A DNA stretch of 64,000 nt from Empedobacter falsenii (GTDB taxonomy: Bacteria; Bacteroidota; Bacteroidia; Flavobacteriales; Weeksellaceae): positions 3,226,001 through 3,290,000 of the forward strand of contig NZ_CP040908.1 of assembly GCF_013488205.1 (NCBI RefSeq). The letters are read 5' to 3'. The translations under genes and the position numbers were made by a program. The first letter of the stretch is position 1. Each line of letters opens with the position of its first letter. The notes below the pieces were generated by a model that saw only the letters and a program-made list of their open reading frames with translations, was not told where the DNA came from and did not search any database. Of this stretch, positions 28,101-38,234 are shown in pieces.

Positions 28101-31100
28101 TATTTCAACGGCATTTCATATTCGTAGTAGTTATCTGTATAATCACTACCTACACGAATAAATAATTTTGTACCATTATCAATTGCATTTGACGCTCTAT
28201 CTAATAAGTTTTGAGCAGATACAAACATTTGTAATTTTTTGTATCGGCGCAAATCTAAATTTGTATTCTTAAAAATAGCTTTTGAAGTACTACCTAATTT
28301 AAACTTCGCTTTCAAAGTCATCGAAGCTTCATTCTGAGATTGAATACCTGTTGCACCTTGCGTTTGTTCACGATATACTCCAGGAGGAATCATATAACGA
28401 GGACGATCTGTACCATTTCGTTCGATACTAACCTCACCGACTTCTAAATCATCGATATTTTTATCTTCTTCAGTTCCTTCTTGATTTCCAGCAGCCATTA
28501 AAGGATAAACATTTTTGGTATAACGACGCCATTCAGAACGAACTAAATCAAACGTACCAAAACGAATTGTTGTTTCTTCTTCGAAACCACGCATCACCAT
28601 ACGCATAAAACGAGCAGCTGTTAATACGCTTTCTGCTTGTGCAATAGACGCATCATTGTTTAACTCTTCTACTCCATCTCCGTCAAGATCTAAATCAAAG
28701 TTATCAACAGGAATTCGAACTTGATACCATTTAACATCATGTTTCGTTTTGTCAGGAAATTCCCCTTGAACCGTTTTTCTTGCAACAATAAATTTATTGT
28801 TTGGATCTTCTAACGTTTGACGGTTAATTTTTAACGTATACTGATTATAGTTTTCTGTTTGATCTAAATTGAAATCACCATTAATATCTTCAGTATCTGG
28901 AGTTAAAGATGATGCATGTAAAGGATTATCGGTTGAATTGTTTCCTTGTGGATTTCTGAAATAACGGTAACGATCTTGAACTGTATTCCCAATTGATGCT
29001 CCTCTGAAACGATCATCTAAGAAGAATAAATAATTATCATTCGCAGGATCTAATTCTCCTGTAACCAAATTATTACTCGTTATTCCATAACGCTGCGCTT
29101 CTTCCTCATCTGTTAATCCATTGTACCCTAAATCTTGTTGTTTTCGGGCAGCTCCATCTGTATCAAAAGCATATAAAATTGGATTTAACTGAGGTGTTTT
29201 CCCCCATTTTGATTCAACAACTTGAACACCATTATTAGAATGAGGTAATCCATTTTCGTACATCATTTCTCCGTCTTTTAAGACATCTTCCGAAACATTT
29301 CCTAAATGTACCAATAACTCTCCTTCTCCACCTTTTCCATCTGCATAAGGATCCATCATCCAAAACTCGATGTATTCCACATTCGAATCTTTGAAGTTAG
29401 AAACTGAAATAGGACGCATAATTGCTCCCCAATTTTTCGTGTCTACTGCATTTGGATTAACGTTATAAGGTCCACGTTCTTGCGGATAGAATGTCATGTC
29501 TAATGTGCTGATATACGAATTTGTACCAGCCATTACATCACGTTGATCAAAAAGTTCCTTTAACTTAATGCGACGCGCCATATGCGTTGACATTTGTTGA
29601 TCTGTTAAAGGTGAACTTCCTCCCATTCCATAAAAACGAGGATCAATCGTGTACCACGATAACATACGACGACCATTGTTGAATGATAAATCGTCATTTT
29701 TCATTCCATTCGGGAAGAACGGGTGATAACCAGAGGCAGAATATCCAGCAGGTTTTCCTGGTGTTGATCCAAATTTCCAAGAACCAACATCTAATAAACT
29801 AATGCGAGATTGTGCATCTTCGAAATCGTCTATATAAGAATAACCTCCCGTAACCTTGTTCATTCCTGGCATCAAATAAGCTGCTTCTGCCTGAACACTA
29901 ATGTTCGACATTTGATCAGTTTTGATTCCCGGAATTTTATTTGTTAAACGAGTTAACCACTCAGCTTCTGAGTTATATTGTGTATTAAGTCCAAAAATTG
30001 TGTTGTTCACAGGTTCTGAACCAAATTGTGTTTTTTGCGTAACTGGACGTTCTTGGTAATTAATTAAAGTTCCGCCTAACATCAATTTATCACTAAATTT
30101 ATGCTCGACATTAATTCCCATGAAACGTTTTTTCTGTAAATTAAATGTTGATTGATTTTCTAAAGATACATTAATTGGTGCTCCAGAATTTTTCAATTGT
30201 TCGTTGATGATTTTTACACGACCCAACTGATAATCTACCGTATAATCTACGCCTTCTGTCAACGTTGCTCCACCAGAAGTTACCTTAACAGAACCTTGTG
30301 GCACGTTGAAAGCACCCAACGGAATACCGTCTGTCACCGTTCCTTTGTATCGACCTTCTAATGTATAACGATTGGCTAATTTTTCGCCAGAAAGTGTATT
30401 TGGTAATTGACGATAAATTTGATTGAAAACGTATTCTTGATTTTGACCTTGTAATTTATTGCTCAAATATTTACCAAAAGGCTCAACTGAAGTGAAAATA
30501 ATATTTCCTCTTTCTGTATCAATAGTTAATCCTGATTGAAAATCGAACAAACCATCTCCTTTACTTCCGTCAGGATTTTGTTGTAATTGTCCGTTCGAAT
30601 TTAATCTATCCATATTCAGAACTTGTAATAACGATTGTTCTGAAACAGCAGAATTTGGTAAATAATTTAATGTTCCCGATGATTCTTTACCATTATCTTT
30701 GAAATTAATATTCATCAAGAAATCTTCACTCGAAACACCATAAGCATTTAACGAATAAATATTTTTCATCATCAAATCCCACATTGGCGAAGCGACATTA
30801 ACAGCAGAATTTGGTTTGATTAATTTCGCAATAATTGGTTTATCTGTCTCGCTCGACATCTGTCCAACTTTGTATAATTTTGTCGGATCAGAGCTTAACG
30901 AATATTGAAACGAAACCGCTAACAAATCTTCACCATCAACCAAAGGCGTATTCAAGGAAATGTATCCTAATTTTGGATAGAAAGTGAATTCGGAAGCATC
31001 AAGTTTTCGAACATTTTCATTAACGATAAAGTTTTCTCCATCCTGAAATTGCTCTCCATTAAATTCATGAGTATTTAAGAAGCTTCTCGCATCACTAATT

Positions 31101-32287
31101 TTAGTGAATTTTTTATCTAAGATTTCTTCATACAACTTATTATTACCATTTTGAGGAGCTGTATCACCTTCTGCGATATCTCGCAAAGCAATAATAGCAC
31201 GTCTATTCTGTTGATTTCCTCCAGATTTATCGACTTTCCAAACCTCAATATTACTAATGTTGATATTACTATTAATCGCAGGATAATTTTCTAGCGCTTT
31301 ATCATAACGATCTCTAAAAAATTGACCTAAGAAAAAGTGTCTATTGTATTCATATTTTTCGGCAGCGACTTTAAAATCAGTCATCACACCACCACCTTGA
31401 ACCACGATATTTTTAGATTCCGAACGTTGCTCAGAAAAGACAGCCGATACATTTGTACGACCAAATTTAAGATCTGTTCTAACTCCAAAAAGTGACTGCG
31501 CACCCGTAATCAACGAAGTACTAAGCGGCATCGAAATATTACCAACCTCAATATTTTGTAGAATATCATCTTCTCCTCCAAATGGATCCAATTTATTCCC
31601 TAAAGCCTTTCTCCATTGAAGTTTCATTTGATTTTCGAAGCCAAAACCAGCTTGCGTATCATAATTCACTTTCATCTGAAGATTTTCTCCGACTTTCCCC
31701 AAAATACTCAATTGCATACGCTGGTTAAGATCCATTGTAAGCGTTTGACGGTTTTGCGGTAACAACATTGGATTGTCTATCTTTTGCAAGAAAACACCCA
31801 ATTCTAAATTTGCATAACCTTGCGGAATCAATGAGATTTCTGATCCACCAAAAATAGTTTCGAAAGCTTTCGATTTTACTTTAAAACTTGGTAAAATACT
31901 TCCTTCCTTTTTCCCTTCCTTATCTCCAAAACGTTCTTCACGATAGTATTGATCGTTGGTTTGAGATTTTACTCGGAAATAATTTTTCATGTCTTGATTC
32001 TGAACCAAAGTCAGGTATTCTTGACGTGTCAAATAGATAGGTTCGGAAACTAAACTTGTTCCAATTTGAGGATATAAAATATACTGACGCTTTATCGCAT
32101 CATATTGTACATCGTATTTTATTTGATTATCTAAAAACAATCCACCTTTTTGATCTCGGATAGGAAACTTAAGCGTATCACTTTCCTGAGCCATAACATC
32201 GCTCATAGTTCCCATTGCAAAAAGGAAACACAAAGCCGCTATAGTAGAGCCTTTACGAATAGTTTTTGGTTCGTTATGAATCTTCAT
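25118..32287 (-). CDS. sprA: Type IX secretion translocon protein SprA
   Basis: The 2389-aa outer-membrane beta-barrel that forms the protein-conducting pore of the type IX secretion system and is also needed for gliding. The signal peptide ([20 protein letters not shown].., ending MAQ) precedes a very long run of amphipathic strands; the 36-strand barrel is the largest known single-chain one. The [22 protein letters not shown] segment and [22 protein letters not shown] are typical of the family. Its ATG shares one base with the ruvA stop, so translational coupling is likely, and gcvH follows after 20 bases. The cargo proteins have C-terminal sorting domains, one of which occurs at 50279-51166. 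Confidence 0.97.
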   Translation of the reverse strand: MKIHNEPKTIRKGSTIAALCFLFAMGTMSDVMAQESDTLKFPIRDQKGGLFLDNQIKYDVQYDAIKRQYILYPQIGTSLVSEPIYLTRQEYLTLVQNQDMKNYFRVKSQTNDQYYREERFGDKEGKKEGSILPSFKVKSKAFETIFGGSEISLIPQGYANLELGVFLQKIDNPMLLPQNRQTLTMDLNQRMQLSILGKVGENLQMKVNYDTQAGFGFENQMKLQWRKALGNKLDPFGGEDDILQNIEVGNISMPLSTSLITGAQSLFGVRTDLKFGRTNVSAVFSEQRSESKNIVVQGGGVMTDFKVAAEKYEYNRHFFLGQFFRDRYDKALENYPAINSNINISNIEVWKVDKSGGNQQNRRAIIALRDIAEGDTAPQNGNNKLYEEILDKKFTKISDARSFLNTHEFNGEQFQDGENFIVNENVRKLDASEFTFYPKLGYISLNTPLVDGEDLLAVSFQYSLSSDPTKLYKVGQMSSETDKPIIAKLIKPNSAVNVASPMWDLMMKNIYSLNAYGVSSEDFLMNINFKDNGKESSGTLNYLPNSAVSEQSLLQVLNMDRLNSNGQLQQNPDGSKGDGLFDFQSGLTIDTERGNIIFTSVEPFGKYLSNKLQGQNQEYVFNQIYRQLPNTLSGEKLANRYTLEGRYKGTVTDGIPLGAFNVPQGSVKVTSGGATLTEGVDYTVDYQLGRVKIINEQLKNSGAPINVSLENQSTFNLQKKRFMGINVEHKFSDKLMLGGTLINYQERPVTQKTQFGSEPVNNTIFGLNTQYNSEAEWLTRLTNKIPGIKTDQMSNISVQAEAAYLMPGMNKVTGGYSYIDDFEDAQSRISLLDVGSWKFGSTPGKPAGYSASGYHPFFPNGMKNDDLSFNNGRRMLSWYTIDPRFYGMGGSSPLTDQQMSTHMARRIKLKELFDQRDVMAGTNSYISTLDMTFYPQERGPYNVNPNAVDTKNWGAIMRPISVSNFKDSNVEYIEFWMMDPYADGKGGEGELLVHLGNVSEDVLKDGEMMYENGLPHSNNGVQVVESKWGKTPQLNPILYAFDTDGAARKQQDLGYNGLTDEEEAQRYGITSNNLVTGELDPANDNYLFFLDDRFRGASIGNTVQDRYRYFRNPQGNNSTDNPLHASSLTPDTEDINGDFNLDQTENYNQYTLKINRQTLEDPNNKFIVARKTVQGEFPDKTKHDVKWYQVRIPVDNFDLDLDGDGVEELNNDASIAQAESVLTAARFMRMVMRGFEEETTIRFGTFDLVRSEWRRYTKNVYPLMAAGNQEGTEEDKNIDDLEVGEVSIERNGTDRPRYMIPPGVYREQTQGATGIQSQNEASMTLKAKFKLGSTSKAIFKNTNLDLRRYKKLQMFVSAQNLLDRASNAIDNGTKLFIRVGSDYTDNYYEYEMPLKYTPQSSATESTVWPDENFIDLNTDLFTDAKKQRDAIDFNTLQRFNFAFDQENPNKTIYVKGRPTLGNVSSIMIGVRNTSGPTDKEVLLWVNELRLSEIDNQGGYAASANVQFNLGDFANVQVSGSTSSVGFGAIDQGPANRNQDESLQYALNAQVKLDKFLPKKWGMEIPFDFTIQESFVDPKYNPLDNDIIFDEAPNKAELEKVVRTYTQFKSFAFNNIRKVRSTNNNNPVRFYDPSNFSVSMMYSDNYYRDIYTQYNVNQQLRASINYNFGFRGKSYEPFKKWRAVQPKEESGKYLQFIREFNVNPLPTRFSFRTEIARTYSERQYRDISQYLGGGSSSNLIRPTYSNNFLFNWQYNLGFDLTKSLRLDLTSSTMTLNDGTTFQRADQDMIWQNMFTIGRPVQYDQQFQVNYKLPLKFFPYLNWMNVEAGFTSNYNWVATSTAYRNFEVDGRPVNLGNGTAQNSNSINLMGDLDFTKFYPEFKGYKRYDSILKGRRAEIDSLNTVYTTLFSKKRRTNKKSAYKFKHKFTAKDYGWMVLSSLKRANFTFNQTNGAVIPGLLYEPGFFGVDGKNGPSLGFVYGTQFDIKRQLVERGLIVGDELMTDAYQITKGSDFNGTALIEPIPDLRIDLNAKRTKDRRIYHSGFNLAVENPYIDELANLNISTVNIKTAFKDGDAIFEQFLTNTKTISERLAQKRGSGNKDGLGYYEGFNARSSDVLLPAFLAAVQGKDAGSSKLGYNRSIPVPNWRVTYTGLKSVPIINKYFDNVEISSSYNSTYTTTGIQSNPNFMLDTGIMGGGQVTGKDENGNYYTQNLYGAITMIESFSPLIGVDLTFRNSMQLRAQYNRDRLLSLSTTNYTYTEDYGSEYIVGFGYIFKDFKMKIRYQGNQKTIKGDLNIRGDFSLRDNQTTIRKVIYNFDDVQNPNVPTSIYGDSQITGGQRIMTFKLTADYNVSKNLNLRFYWDQMMSKYKISTAFPISQIRAGFSATFTFGN

Positions 32288-32868
32288 TAAATTTTCTTCA
32301 AGGTTTCTTTTACTAAGAATTCCACGTCTGCATCTGGTTGATCTTGTAGGATTTTGTCCATAATTTTCTCTGCAGATTTTTTAGGAATTCCTAAAACTTC
32401 TAAAGCAGATAACGCTTCATTCTTAGATTTATTTTTAACCGAAGTAGAATTAACATCTAATATTAAATTTTGATCCAATTTATCTTTCAAATCAATGATG
32501 ATTCTTTGCGCAGTTTTAGCTCCAATTCCTTTTACACTTTGTAATAATTTGGCATCTTCTTGAGCGATTGCGGTTGCAATTTCTTTAGAAGAAAGTGTCG
32601 AAATAATCATCATTCCAGAAGCTGGACCAACACCATTAACACTAATTAATTTCTGAAAAATTTCTCGTTCTAATTTTGTTGCAAATCCATAAAGTATATG
32701 CGCATCTTCGCGAACAATTAAATGTGTAAAAATTGTAACCAACTCTTCGTGTTCTAAAGTAGAATACGTATTCAATGAAATATTGACCCAATATCCGACA
32801 CCATTGCAATCTATTACAGCATTTGTTGGATAAATCTCGATTAATTTACCTCTTAATTGTGTTATCAT
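32287..32868 (-). CDS. ruvA: Holliday junction branch migration protein RuvA
   Basis: DNA-binding tetramer that targets the RuvB motor to four-way junctions. The 193-aa protein has the N-terminal OB fold (MITQLRGKLIEIYPTNAVIDCNGVGYWVNI), tandem helix-hairpin-helix motifs (ISVNGVGPASGMMIIST; LQSVKGIGAKTAQRIIIDLKDKL) and a C-terminal RuvB-contact domain (ALSALEVLGIPKKSAEKIMDKIL). It is the first gene of the ruvA-sprA-gcvH-VanZ operon. Its upstream region contains a 10-bp inverted repeat, a -7-like box and one copy of a 34-bp direct repeat. Confidence 0.97.
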   Translation of the reverse strand: MITQLRGKLIEIYPTNAVIDCNGVGYWVNISLNTYSTLEHEELVTIFTHLIVREDAHILYGFATKLEREIFQKLISVNGVGPASGMMIISTLSSKEIATAIAQEDAKLLQSVKGIGAKTAQRIIIDLKDKLDQNLILDVNSTSVKNKSKNEALSALEVLGIPKKSAEKIMDKILQDQPDADVEFLVKETLKKI

Positions 32869-32913
32869 TTTGACGTTTATTTAGTTACACTACATATAGT
32901 GATAACGTCAAAA
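32869..32913. promoter_or_regulatory. Long inverted repeat at the ruvA start
   Basis: TTTGACGTT (32869-32877) and AACGTCAAA (32904-32912) are perfect complements, with an inner palindrome CACTA-CATA-TAGTG (32888-32901) between them. It abuts the ruvA ATG and overlaps a possible -7 box (TATTTTTG, 32909-32916). It could be an operator or a leader-RNA hairpin. Confidence 0.45.
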
Positions 32914-32916
32914 ATA
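32909..32916 (-). promoter_or_regulatory. Possible -7 box for ruvA-sprA
   Basis: TATTTTTG on the minus strand, 40 bases before the ruvA ATG; no TTG at the expected spacing. Confidence 0.3.
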
Positions 32917-32948
32917 CAATTTATTTTGTAAGGATGAAAGTTGGATTT
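32915..32948. repeat. 34-bp direct repeat, copy 1
   Basis: Identical over 34 bases to 33931-33964 and in the same orientation; it contains the palindrome TACAA-N6-TTGTA. It lies between ruvA and the 317-aa membrane gene and covers the first two bases of that gene's stop codon. Confidence 0.9.
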
Positions 32949-33900
32949 ATTGATGAGAATCTAATTTGAGTTTTAGAGATTGTAATAATCGTTTTTCGAA
33001 ATCATGAATAATACTTTCTGCCCAAAAGTTTCCGTACCAATTTAATTTAGAATTTATTTGATATTCGCAAGAAAGTGTAATTTTTGTTTGCGTTGAATTT
33101 ATTTTTTCTAAACGATAATTTATATTTTCAAACTTAAAATAATTTCCTTTCAATACATGTTGATCAGTTGGCTTTTGGCGAAGTTTAGACTTAGAAATAT
33201 CTATTTTGAAATTTACATATTTGTTTTCTTCCAATTCTGTAACATATTCAAATAACTCCAAATCATCTGTAAATTTTCCGATACGAACCAATTGATTATT
33301 TTCTATAAATGATGTCGATTTTATTGGGCGCGGAACACCAATAAATTGATAAAATCCATCTTTATATTCATCTTGCTTTATTTCTTTGACTTCAATCAAA
33401 TTAGGAAAAATATTTTCGGGTTGATTATTCACAACAATAGAACTTTCTGTGGTAAACAATTCACTTTTATCAGGAAAAACATTTTCAATTGGAAATAAAA
33501 ACAATGGCAATAATAAAATTGAGTATAGTTTTTTATCATTCTCTCTTTCTGCTGTTCTACTCCCACAAATTAATCCCGCAATTCCTGCAACTATTAAAGC
33601 TGGAAATCCCAATATTAATCCACAAACCAAATCTTCAATCCCTGTCATTAAGCACGTTATAATATAAATTACAACTGTAATTATTGGATAAAAAAATTGT
33701 TTCAATTTTGATTTATAAATTTCTGTAGAAGAATACAAAATCGGAACTACTCCAATAACAATTGGAATTCCGAAAAGAAAGGTATAGGTTAATAGACCTC
33801 TATCAAATATACTATATGAACTATCACCAATTACCAACCGAAAAAGCAAACCATATAATGCTCCTAAAATAATTCCTATATATTCTGATTTGAACTTCAT
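32947..33900 (-). CDS. Membrane protein with C-terminal SRPBCC-like domain
   Basis: A 317-aa protein without a recognised family name. The N-terminal half (about residues 6-145) has four or five transmembrane segments (YIGIILGALYGLLFRLVI, LFGIPIVIGVVPILY, FFYPIITVVIYIITC, ILGFPALIVAGIAGLICG, LLLPLFLFPIENVF). The C-terminal part (about 170-310) resembles an SRPBCC/polyketide-cyclase-like lipid-binding fold (KIDISKSKLRQKP, RLEKINSTQTKITLSCEYQI, FGNFWAES-like end). It is bracketed by two copies of a perfect 34-bp direct repeat and interrupts what would otherwise be the region upstream of ruvA. It could sense or move a hydrophobic ligand; this is inference. Confidence 0.7.
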   Translation of the reverse strand: MKFKSEYIGIILGALYGLLFRLVIGDSSYSIFDRGLLTYTFLFGIPIVIGVVPILYSSTEIYKSKLKQFFYPIITVVIYIITCLMTGIEDLVCGLILGFPALIVAGIAGLICGSRTAERENDKKLYSILLLPLFLFPIENVFPDKSELFTTESSIVVNNQPENIFPNLIEVKEIKQDEYKDGFYQFIGVPRPIKSTSFIENNQLVRIGKFTDDLELFEYVTELEENKYVNFKIDISKSKLRQKPTDQHVLKGNYFKFENINYRLEKINSTQTKITLSCEYQINSKLNWYGNFWAESIIHDFEKRLLQSLKLKLDSHQ

Positions 33901-33930
33901 CGCGTTAATTACATTTCATTAAATTAAAAG

Positions 33931-33964
33931 TACAATTTATTTTGTAAGGATGAAAGTTGGATTT
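33931..33964. repeat. 34-bp direct repeat, copy 2
   Basis: Second copy, 1016 bases from copy 1. It lies 30 bases upstream of the 317-aa gene, as copy 1 lies 46 bases upstream of ruvA, so both genes have the same sequence in front. Confidence 0.9.
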
Positions 33965-33970
33965 TAATGA

Positions 33971-34005
33971 AAGCCTTGTCAAGGTTCTAAACCTTGACAA
34001 GGCTT
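33971..34005. repeat. REP-like 16-bp perfect palindrome
   Basis: AAGCCTTGTCAAGGTT, loop CTA, AACCTTGACAAGGCTT. There is no T run on either side, so it is a poor terminator and more likely an interspersed palindrome. It sits 6 bases from copy 2 of the 34-bp repeat and 37 bases beyond the stop of the serine hydrolase gene. Confidence 0.8.
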
Positions 34006-34042
34006 CGAGTAATTTGAATTAAATATTTTGAGAAATCAATTT

Positions 34043-35440
34043 TTAGTTTTTTAACGCTATAATTTTCTCAATCATTTTTTCGGCATTGCCGTTGGTTCCG
34101 CCAAGGTTGATGGCTTTGTTATACCATTCTAAAGCCAGATCGTATTGCTTGTTGGTGAGGTAAGCTTCACCCAAACTGTCCGCAACACTGGCGTTGTTTG
34201 GGAACTCTTTTACAACCAATTGAAATATCTTGATGGACTCGTTGATTTTGCCCGCTCTAAGTAATTCGTAGCCCAAAGTATTGAGTTCAGTTGGATTTTC
34301 AAAACTATATTCTTTTTCGGAAGTCTTTTTCAGTTGGTAATAAGTTTCAATCGCTTTATTGACGTCGGTTTGTGCTTCTTTTCTTAGAGCTTGGTAAATT
34401 GATTTTTTAGGAATTTCAAAAGATTTTCCTAACATAATATCACGAATAATATGTCCTAAATCCCAAACTTTATTCCGATTGTTGGATGCTAAAATGATAA
34501 CGACATCGTTTTTCATGTCATTTAACACCAGCGATTCAAATTTGTAGGAAATACCATTGTGACGCTGCAATTCTTCTTCTCCAAAATAATCTCCAAATGA
34601 TCCACCTTGATGGTCTTTTGTGTAGGGATTATTCAATAAGGTTTCATAGGATTTTCTGGAAATTAAACGATTGTGATCCATCGCATCAACCCATTTGTAC
34701 ATGTCATTGGTATCCATCCAAAGCCAACCGCTGATAAATTCCATTTCTGGGCAACGCTTATTATCCATATCGTAGCAAGATGTTCGATTTTTGTAGTCTG
34801 CTTTTGCATCAAACACAGAATTAGTCATTTTCAAAGGTTTGATAATGTTTTTCGTCACAAAATCTTGAAAAGTCATTCCTGTCATTTTTTCAATAATTCT
34901 TCTTTGCAAAAAAACATTGCCATTATCGTATCGGTAATCCTTTCCAGGTTCAAATAACAACGTATCCGTTTTTCGCAGAATCTTCCAAGCTTCATCATCA
35001 TTTTTCGGGACTATTAGCCCATTTTCTATTCTGGGAATTCCGCTGGCGTAATTAATCAGATGTCTTGTCGTTACTTTTTCTGACCATTTTGGTAAATCTA
35101 AATTGTATTTCGAAATCGGCTCGTCAAGATTGAGTTTACCACGCTCCATCAACATCATAATTGCAACTGCATTAAATTCCTTTGCAATAGAGCCAAAATT
35201 TAAAATTGAGTTTTTGGTTAAGGGTGTTTTCTTTGTTTCGTCGGTAAAACCAAATGATTTTTGATAGATGATTTTTCCTTTTTTGGCAACCAAAACATTT
35301 CCATTGAACAAACCTCTTTCGTAAGATTTTGTCATTAAGGAATCTATTTTTTCGGTGACATTTTGAGCGAAAGTGTAGCATGAAAAAATCATCAAAAGGA
35401 AAGGGAAACTGATATTTTTTACGAAATTATGTACTATCAT
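34043..35440 (-). CDS. Serine hydrolase (beta-lactamase/PBP-like) with C-terminal TPR
   Basis: A 465-aa exported enzyme of the class C beta-lactamase/penicillin-binding-protein fold. The signal peptide ends CYTFAQ. The active-site SxxK is S84-I-A-K87, the second motif is Y-D-N in YRYDNGNV (instead of YxN as YSN), and the third is H-N-G in QRHNGIS. Residues about 385-460 form tetratricopeptide-like helices (ADSLGEAYLTNKQYDLALEWYNKAI). Substrate unknown: D-peptides, esters or peptidoglycan fragments are possible, and beta-lactamase activity is not implied. It is 6 bases downstream of a paralogue with the same layout, so they are probably cotranscribed. Confidence 0.88.
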   Translation of the reverse strand: MIVHNFVKNISFPFLLMIFSCYTFAQNVTEKIDSLMTKSYERGLFNGNVLVAKKGKIIYQKSFGFTDETKKTPLTKNSILNFGSIAKEFNAVAIMMLMERGKLNLDEPISKYNLDLPKWSEKVTTRHLINYASGIPRIENGLIVPKNDDEAWKILRKTDTLLFEPGKDYRYDNGNVFLQRRIIEKMTGMTFQDFVTKNIIKPLKMTNSVFDAKADYKNRTSCYDMDNKRCPEMEFISGWLWMDTNDMYKWVDAMDHNRLISRKSYETLLNNPYTKDHQGGSFGDYFGEEELQRHNGISYKFESLVLNDMKNDVVIILASNNRNKVWDLGHIIRDIMLGKSFEIPKKSIYQALRKEAQTDVNKAIETYYQLKKTSEKEYSFENPTELNTLGYELLRAGKINESIKIFQLVVKEFPNNASVADSLGEAYLTNKQYDLALEWYNKAINLGGTNGNAEKMIEKIIALKN

Positions 35441-35446
35441 AATTGT

Positions 35447-36952
35447 CTATTTCTTCAAGTCATTTTCAATTTTTGAAATCATTTCTTTTGCGTTTTGATT
35501 GGCCGGTTCCAACTGCAATACTTTTTGATAATCAGCTTTTGATGCTGCGAAATCTTTTTTATCAAAATAAGCTTCAGCACGGCTGTCGTACGCATTTGCT
35601 AAATCGGGAAATTGATTAATATTCAAACTGAAAATCTTGATAGCTTCATCAATTTTGTTATTTCTTAAAAATTCGTAGCCCAAGGTATTCAGTTCGCTTG
35701 CATCCGAAAAATTGTAATCGTTTGGATTGGTTAGCTTCAATTTTTTGTAAAGTTCAATGCCTTTATCAATATCTTGATTGGCGACTTTTTTAATCGTTAA
35801 CGAAATAGATTCTTTTATGGGTTCAAAAGGATAATTTTTCCATTTATTTTGATAAGCAATATTTGAAACTATTTCATTGATCAGCTGCATATTTCTACCG
35901 TTGGTCATAACAACAACACCGTTTCCATCTTCCAAACTTCCAATGTAATGACAAACAAATCCATCATTTCCTCCGCTGTGACCAAAGTATTTTGTACCAT
36001 TATAATCTTGAATAAATACGCCTAAATTGTTATCAAGCCTTTTAATTGACATTTCTTTTGAAAGAATTTTATTGGATTTTCCTTGTAAAGACAGTTGAGT
36101 TTCGATGATGTATTTCGCCAAATCTGTAGGATTGGTCCATAAACCAGCCGCAGCCTGTTCGGGATAAATATGGTATTTGCCAACAACTTCTACCTTTCCA
36201 TTATAACCCGTCGCTAAAAGATTTTGCTTGTCCGACGATGGCGGTTGATTAAAAGAACTTTGCGTCATTCCGATAGGTAGCAACACATTCTTTTGCATAT
36301 AATCTGCATATTTTTCACCAGTTACATCTTCAACAATTAACTGAGAAACAGTCGTGCCGCCTCCTGAATATTGAAACTTGAGACCAGGCTCAAAAATAGA
36401 ACGAACGGCATTAGAATTTGCAGGTTTTGTGCCATCCAAAATTTGCGTAATCGTCGGTAAAGCTTGTCCCTTTTCATAACCACCAAAACCGCTGACAGAA
36501 AGCCCAGCCGTATGACTTAACAATTGTGCGATGTTGATTTTTTTTCCTTTTGAAATCGAATCGTAAGGGAATTTCCATGTTTTCAAAAAAGTGTTAATAT
36601 CCTGATCCAGATTTAATTTTTTGGCTTCGACCAACTTTAGAACGCCCAAACTGTTAAACGATTTACTAATTGATGCCGCCTGAAAAAGCGTTGCTGTGGT
36701 TGCTGGTCTTTTCTCAGAGACATCCGCAAAACCATAGGCTTTTACCCATTCAATCTTGTAATTTTTAACAACAGCAATACTTACTGCATTGACTTCGTAA
36801 AAATCCATTCGCTCTTTTAAAGTCGTTTTTTTGGTTTTAGTCTTGTCCCAAGCATTTAAATTATTCTCTAAAGATTTGATTTTTTCGTTGACATTTTGAG
36901 AATAAGTGGAACTTGAAAAAATCAAAAAAAGGAAAAGGATTGTATTTTTCAT
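35447..36952 (-). CDS. Serine hydrolase (beta-lactamase/PBP-like) with C-terminal TPR, paralogue
   Basis: A 501-aa exported protein of the same family as its downstream neighbour. I use the ATG at 36952 (MKNTILFLFLIFSSSTYSQ, a good signal peptide); an in-frame upstream ATG at 36985 would bury it. SxxK is S94-I-S-K97, the second motif YSG (FQYSGGGT) and the third HSG (YFGHSGGNDGF), closer to the canonical beta-lactamase-family triad than the neighbour's. The C-terminal 110 residues are TPR repeats (DLANAYDSRAEAYFDKKDFAASKADYQKVL). It lies downstream of an AraC-type membrane regulator in the same direction. Confidence 0.87.
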   Translation of the reverse strand: MKNTILFLFLIFSSSTYSQNVNEKIKSLENNLNAWDKTKTKKTTLKERMDFYEVNAVSIAVVKNYKIEWVKAYGFADVSEKRPATTATLFQAASISKSFNSLGVLKLVEAKKLNLDQDINTFLKTWKFPYDSISKGKKINIAQLLSHTAGLSVSGFGGYEKGQALPTITQILDGTKPANSNAVRSIFEPGLKFQYSGGGTTVSQLIVEDVTGEKYADYMQKNVLLPIGMTQSSFNQPPSSDKQNLLATGYNGKVEVVGKYHIYPEQAAAGLWTNPTDLAKYIIETQLSLQGKSNKILSKEMSIKRLDNNLGVFIQDYNGTKYFGHSGGNDGFVCHYIGSLEDGNGVVVMTNGRNMQLINEIVSNIAYQNKWKNYPFEPIKESISLTIKKVANQDIDKGIELYKKLKLTNPNDYNFSDASELNTLGYEFLRNNKIDEAIKIFSLNINQFPDLANAYDSRAEAYFDKKDFAASKADYQKVLQLEPANQNAKEMISKIENDLKK

Positions 36953-37077
36953 ATGCGAAACCATTTGATTGTGATTCATATTCAATAATAATTATTTTTC
37001 TGCAAAACTGCGTCAAAATGCTTTAATACACGACCGACTAAAAAAAGTCGAACTCATTTTCCGAGAAATACTACCAA

Positions 37078-38214
37078 TTAATTCGGATTTTTCCTAAAAT
37101 CTGTCGGCGTTGTACCTGTGTATTTTTTGAATGAAGTACTAAATGATGACTTGGAATTGAAACCTACTTCATAAAGAATTTCTAAAATTGTCAAATCTTT
37201 TTTGGATGGATCTCGTAAAATTTCTTTGGCTTTTTCGATTCGATATTCATTAATAAAATCAAAAAAATGTTTGTCCATATACAAATTAATCAAAGCCGAT
37301 AAATCTTTCACAGGCATCTTGACTTGCTCCGCCAAATTCTGAATCGTTAAGGATGAATCCAAGTAAGGCTCATTTTTAAGCATAAAATCTTTTAAAGATT
37401 CGATTGCTGCATTTTTCTCCGCATTAATTTCGGGACTCGGTTTTTCTTCGGTAACTACTTCTTTAATCGGTTTTAAATCCGAATTCACACCTCGGAAGAA
37501 ATCAGGATTGTTTAATGCGACAAACAAATACCAACAAGTACAAACAAAAAAAGAAATACCATCAAGCATCACAATCCACTCCTTCAATTCTCCATTCCCA
37601 TAGGTAAAAGTAACCAGCCATCTTATCAATACTAAAAAATGAACAACATAAAATAAAATGTTGATTTTATAAAGAGTATTAAGTATTGAAATATTGGGAT
37701 TGGTATAATTCTCGAGATAGACCTTTTTTGACTTTCTAATGACCAAAAATGAAGCAATAAAATAAACTTGAAACAGAACTTCAAAAAGAATATAGAAAAA
37801 TCGCATCATCGGTGATTCGCTCAATTCATTGATAAAACTAATTTTTCCAGCTCTGTCTTGAAAATATATTCCATAAGCCATATACAAATTGAACGCAACA
37901 AAAGGAATACAATGCCATAAATGCTTCGGTTTTAATCGGAATTTGGTGTAACAAACCGACAAAACATAGAAATAAAATGATGCGGGAAAGATATAGTTAA
38001 AACTCCAGCGGAAAGCTTCAAGGTTCATATAATTGACGGGGAAATCGCGCATCAAAAACTTCAAACCATCTGCAGCAGTCGTAAAAAGAAAAAACGCAAG
38101 TAAACAGTTGGAAAATTTATGCTTGGTTTTCACCGTAACCAAAAATAAGGCAAGGACAAGTACAAGGAAAATCCCTATAAAAGCAGCTATTTCTTTAAAT
38201 GTGAAGTTGTCCAT
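37078..38214 (-). CDS. Membrane-anchored AraC-family transcriptional regulator
   Basis: A 378-aa protein with about six or seven N-terminal transmembrane helices (IAAFIGIFLVLVLALFLVTV; YIFPASFYFYVLSVC; MRFFYILFEVLFQVYFIASFLVI; YKINILFYVVHFLVLIRWLV; MLDGISFFVCTCWYLFVAL) and a C-terminal AraC helix-turn-helix pair (about 275-378; LTIQNLAEQVKMPVKDLSALIN, ILEILYEVGFNSKSSFSTSFKKYTGTTP). The group occurs widely in flavobacteria next to exported enzymes. The membrane part may sense lipids or hydrophobic compounds, with the DNA-binding end in the cytoplasm. It is the first gene before two serine hydrolase-TPR genes, about 125 bases upstream. Confidence 0.85.
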   Translation of the reverse strand: MDNFTFKEIAAFIGIFLVLVLALFLVTVKTKHKFSNCLLAFFLFTTAADGLKFLMRDFPVNYMNLEAFRWSFNYIFPASFYFYVLSVCYTKFRLKPKHLWHCIPFVAFNLYMAYGIYFQDRAGKISFINELSESPMMRFFYILFEVLFQVYFIASFLVIRKSKKVYLENYTNPNISILNTLYKINILFYVVHFLVLIRWLVTFTYGNGELKEWIVMLDGISFFVCTCWYLFVALNNPDFFRGVNSDLKPIKEVVTEEKPSPEINAEKNAAIESLKDFMLKNEPYLDSSLTIQNLAEQVKMPVKDLSALINLYMDKHFFDFINEYRIEKAKEILRDPSKKDLTILEILYEVGFNSKSSFSTSFKKYTGTTPTDFRKNPN

Positions 38215-38234
38215 TTTTGTTTTGAATACAAAAT

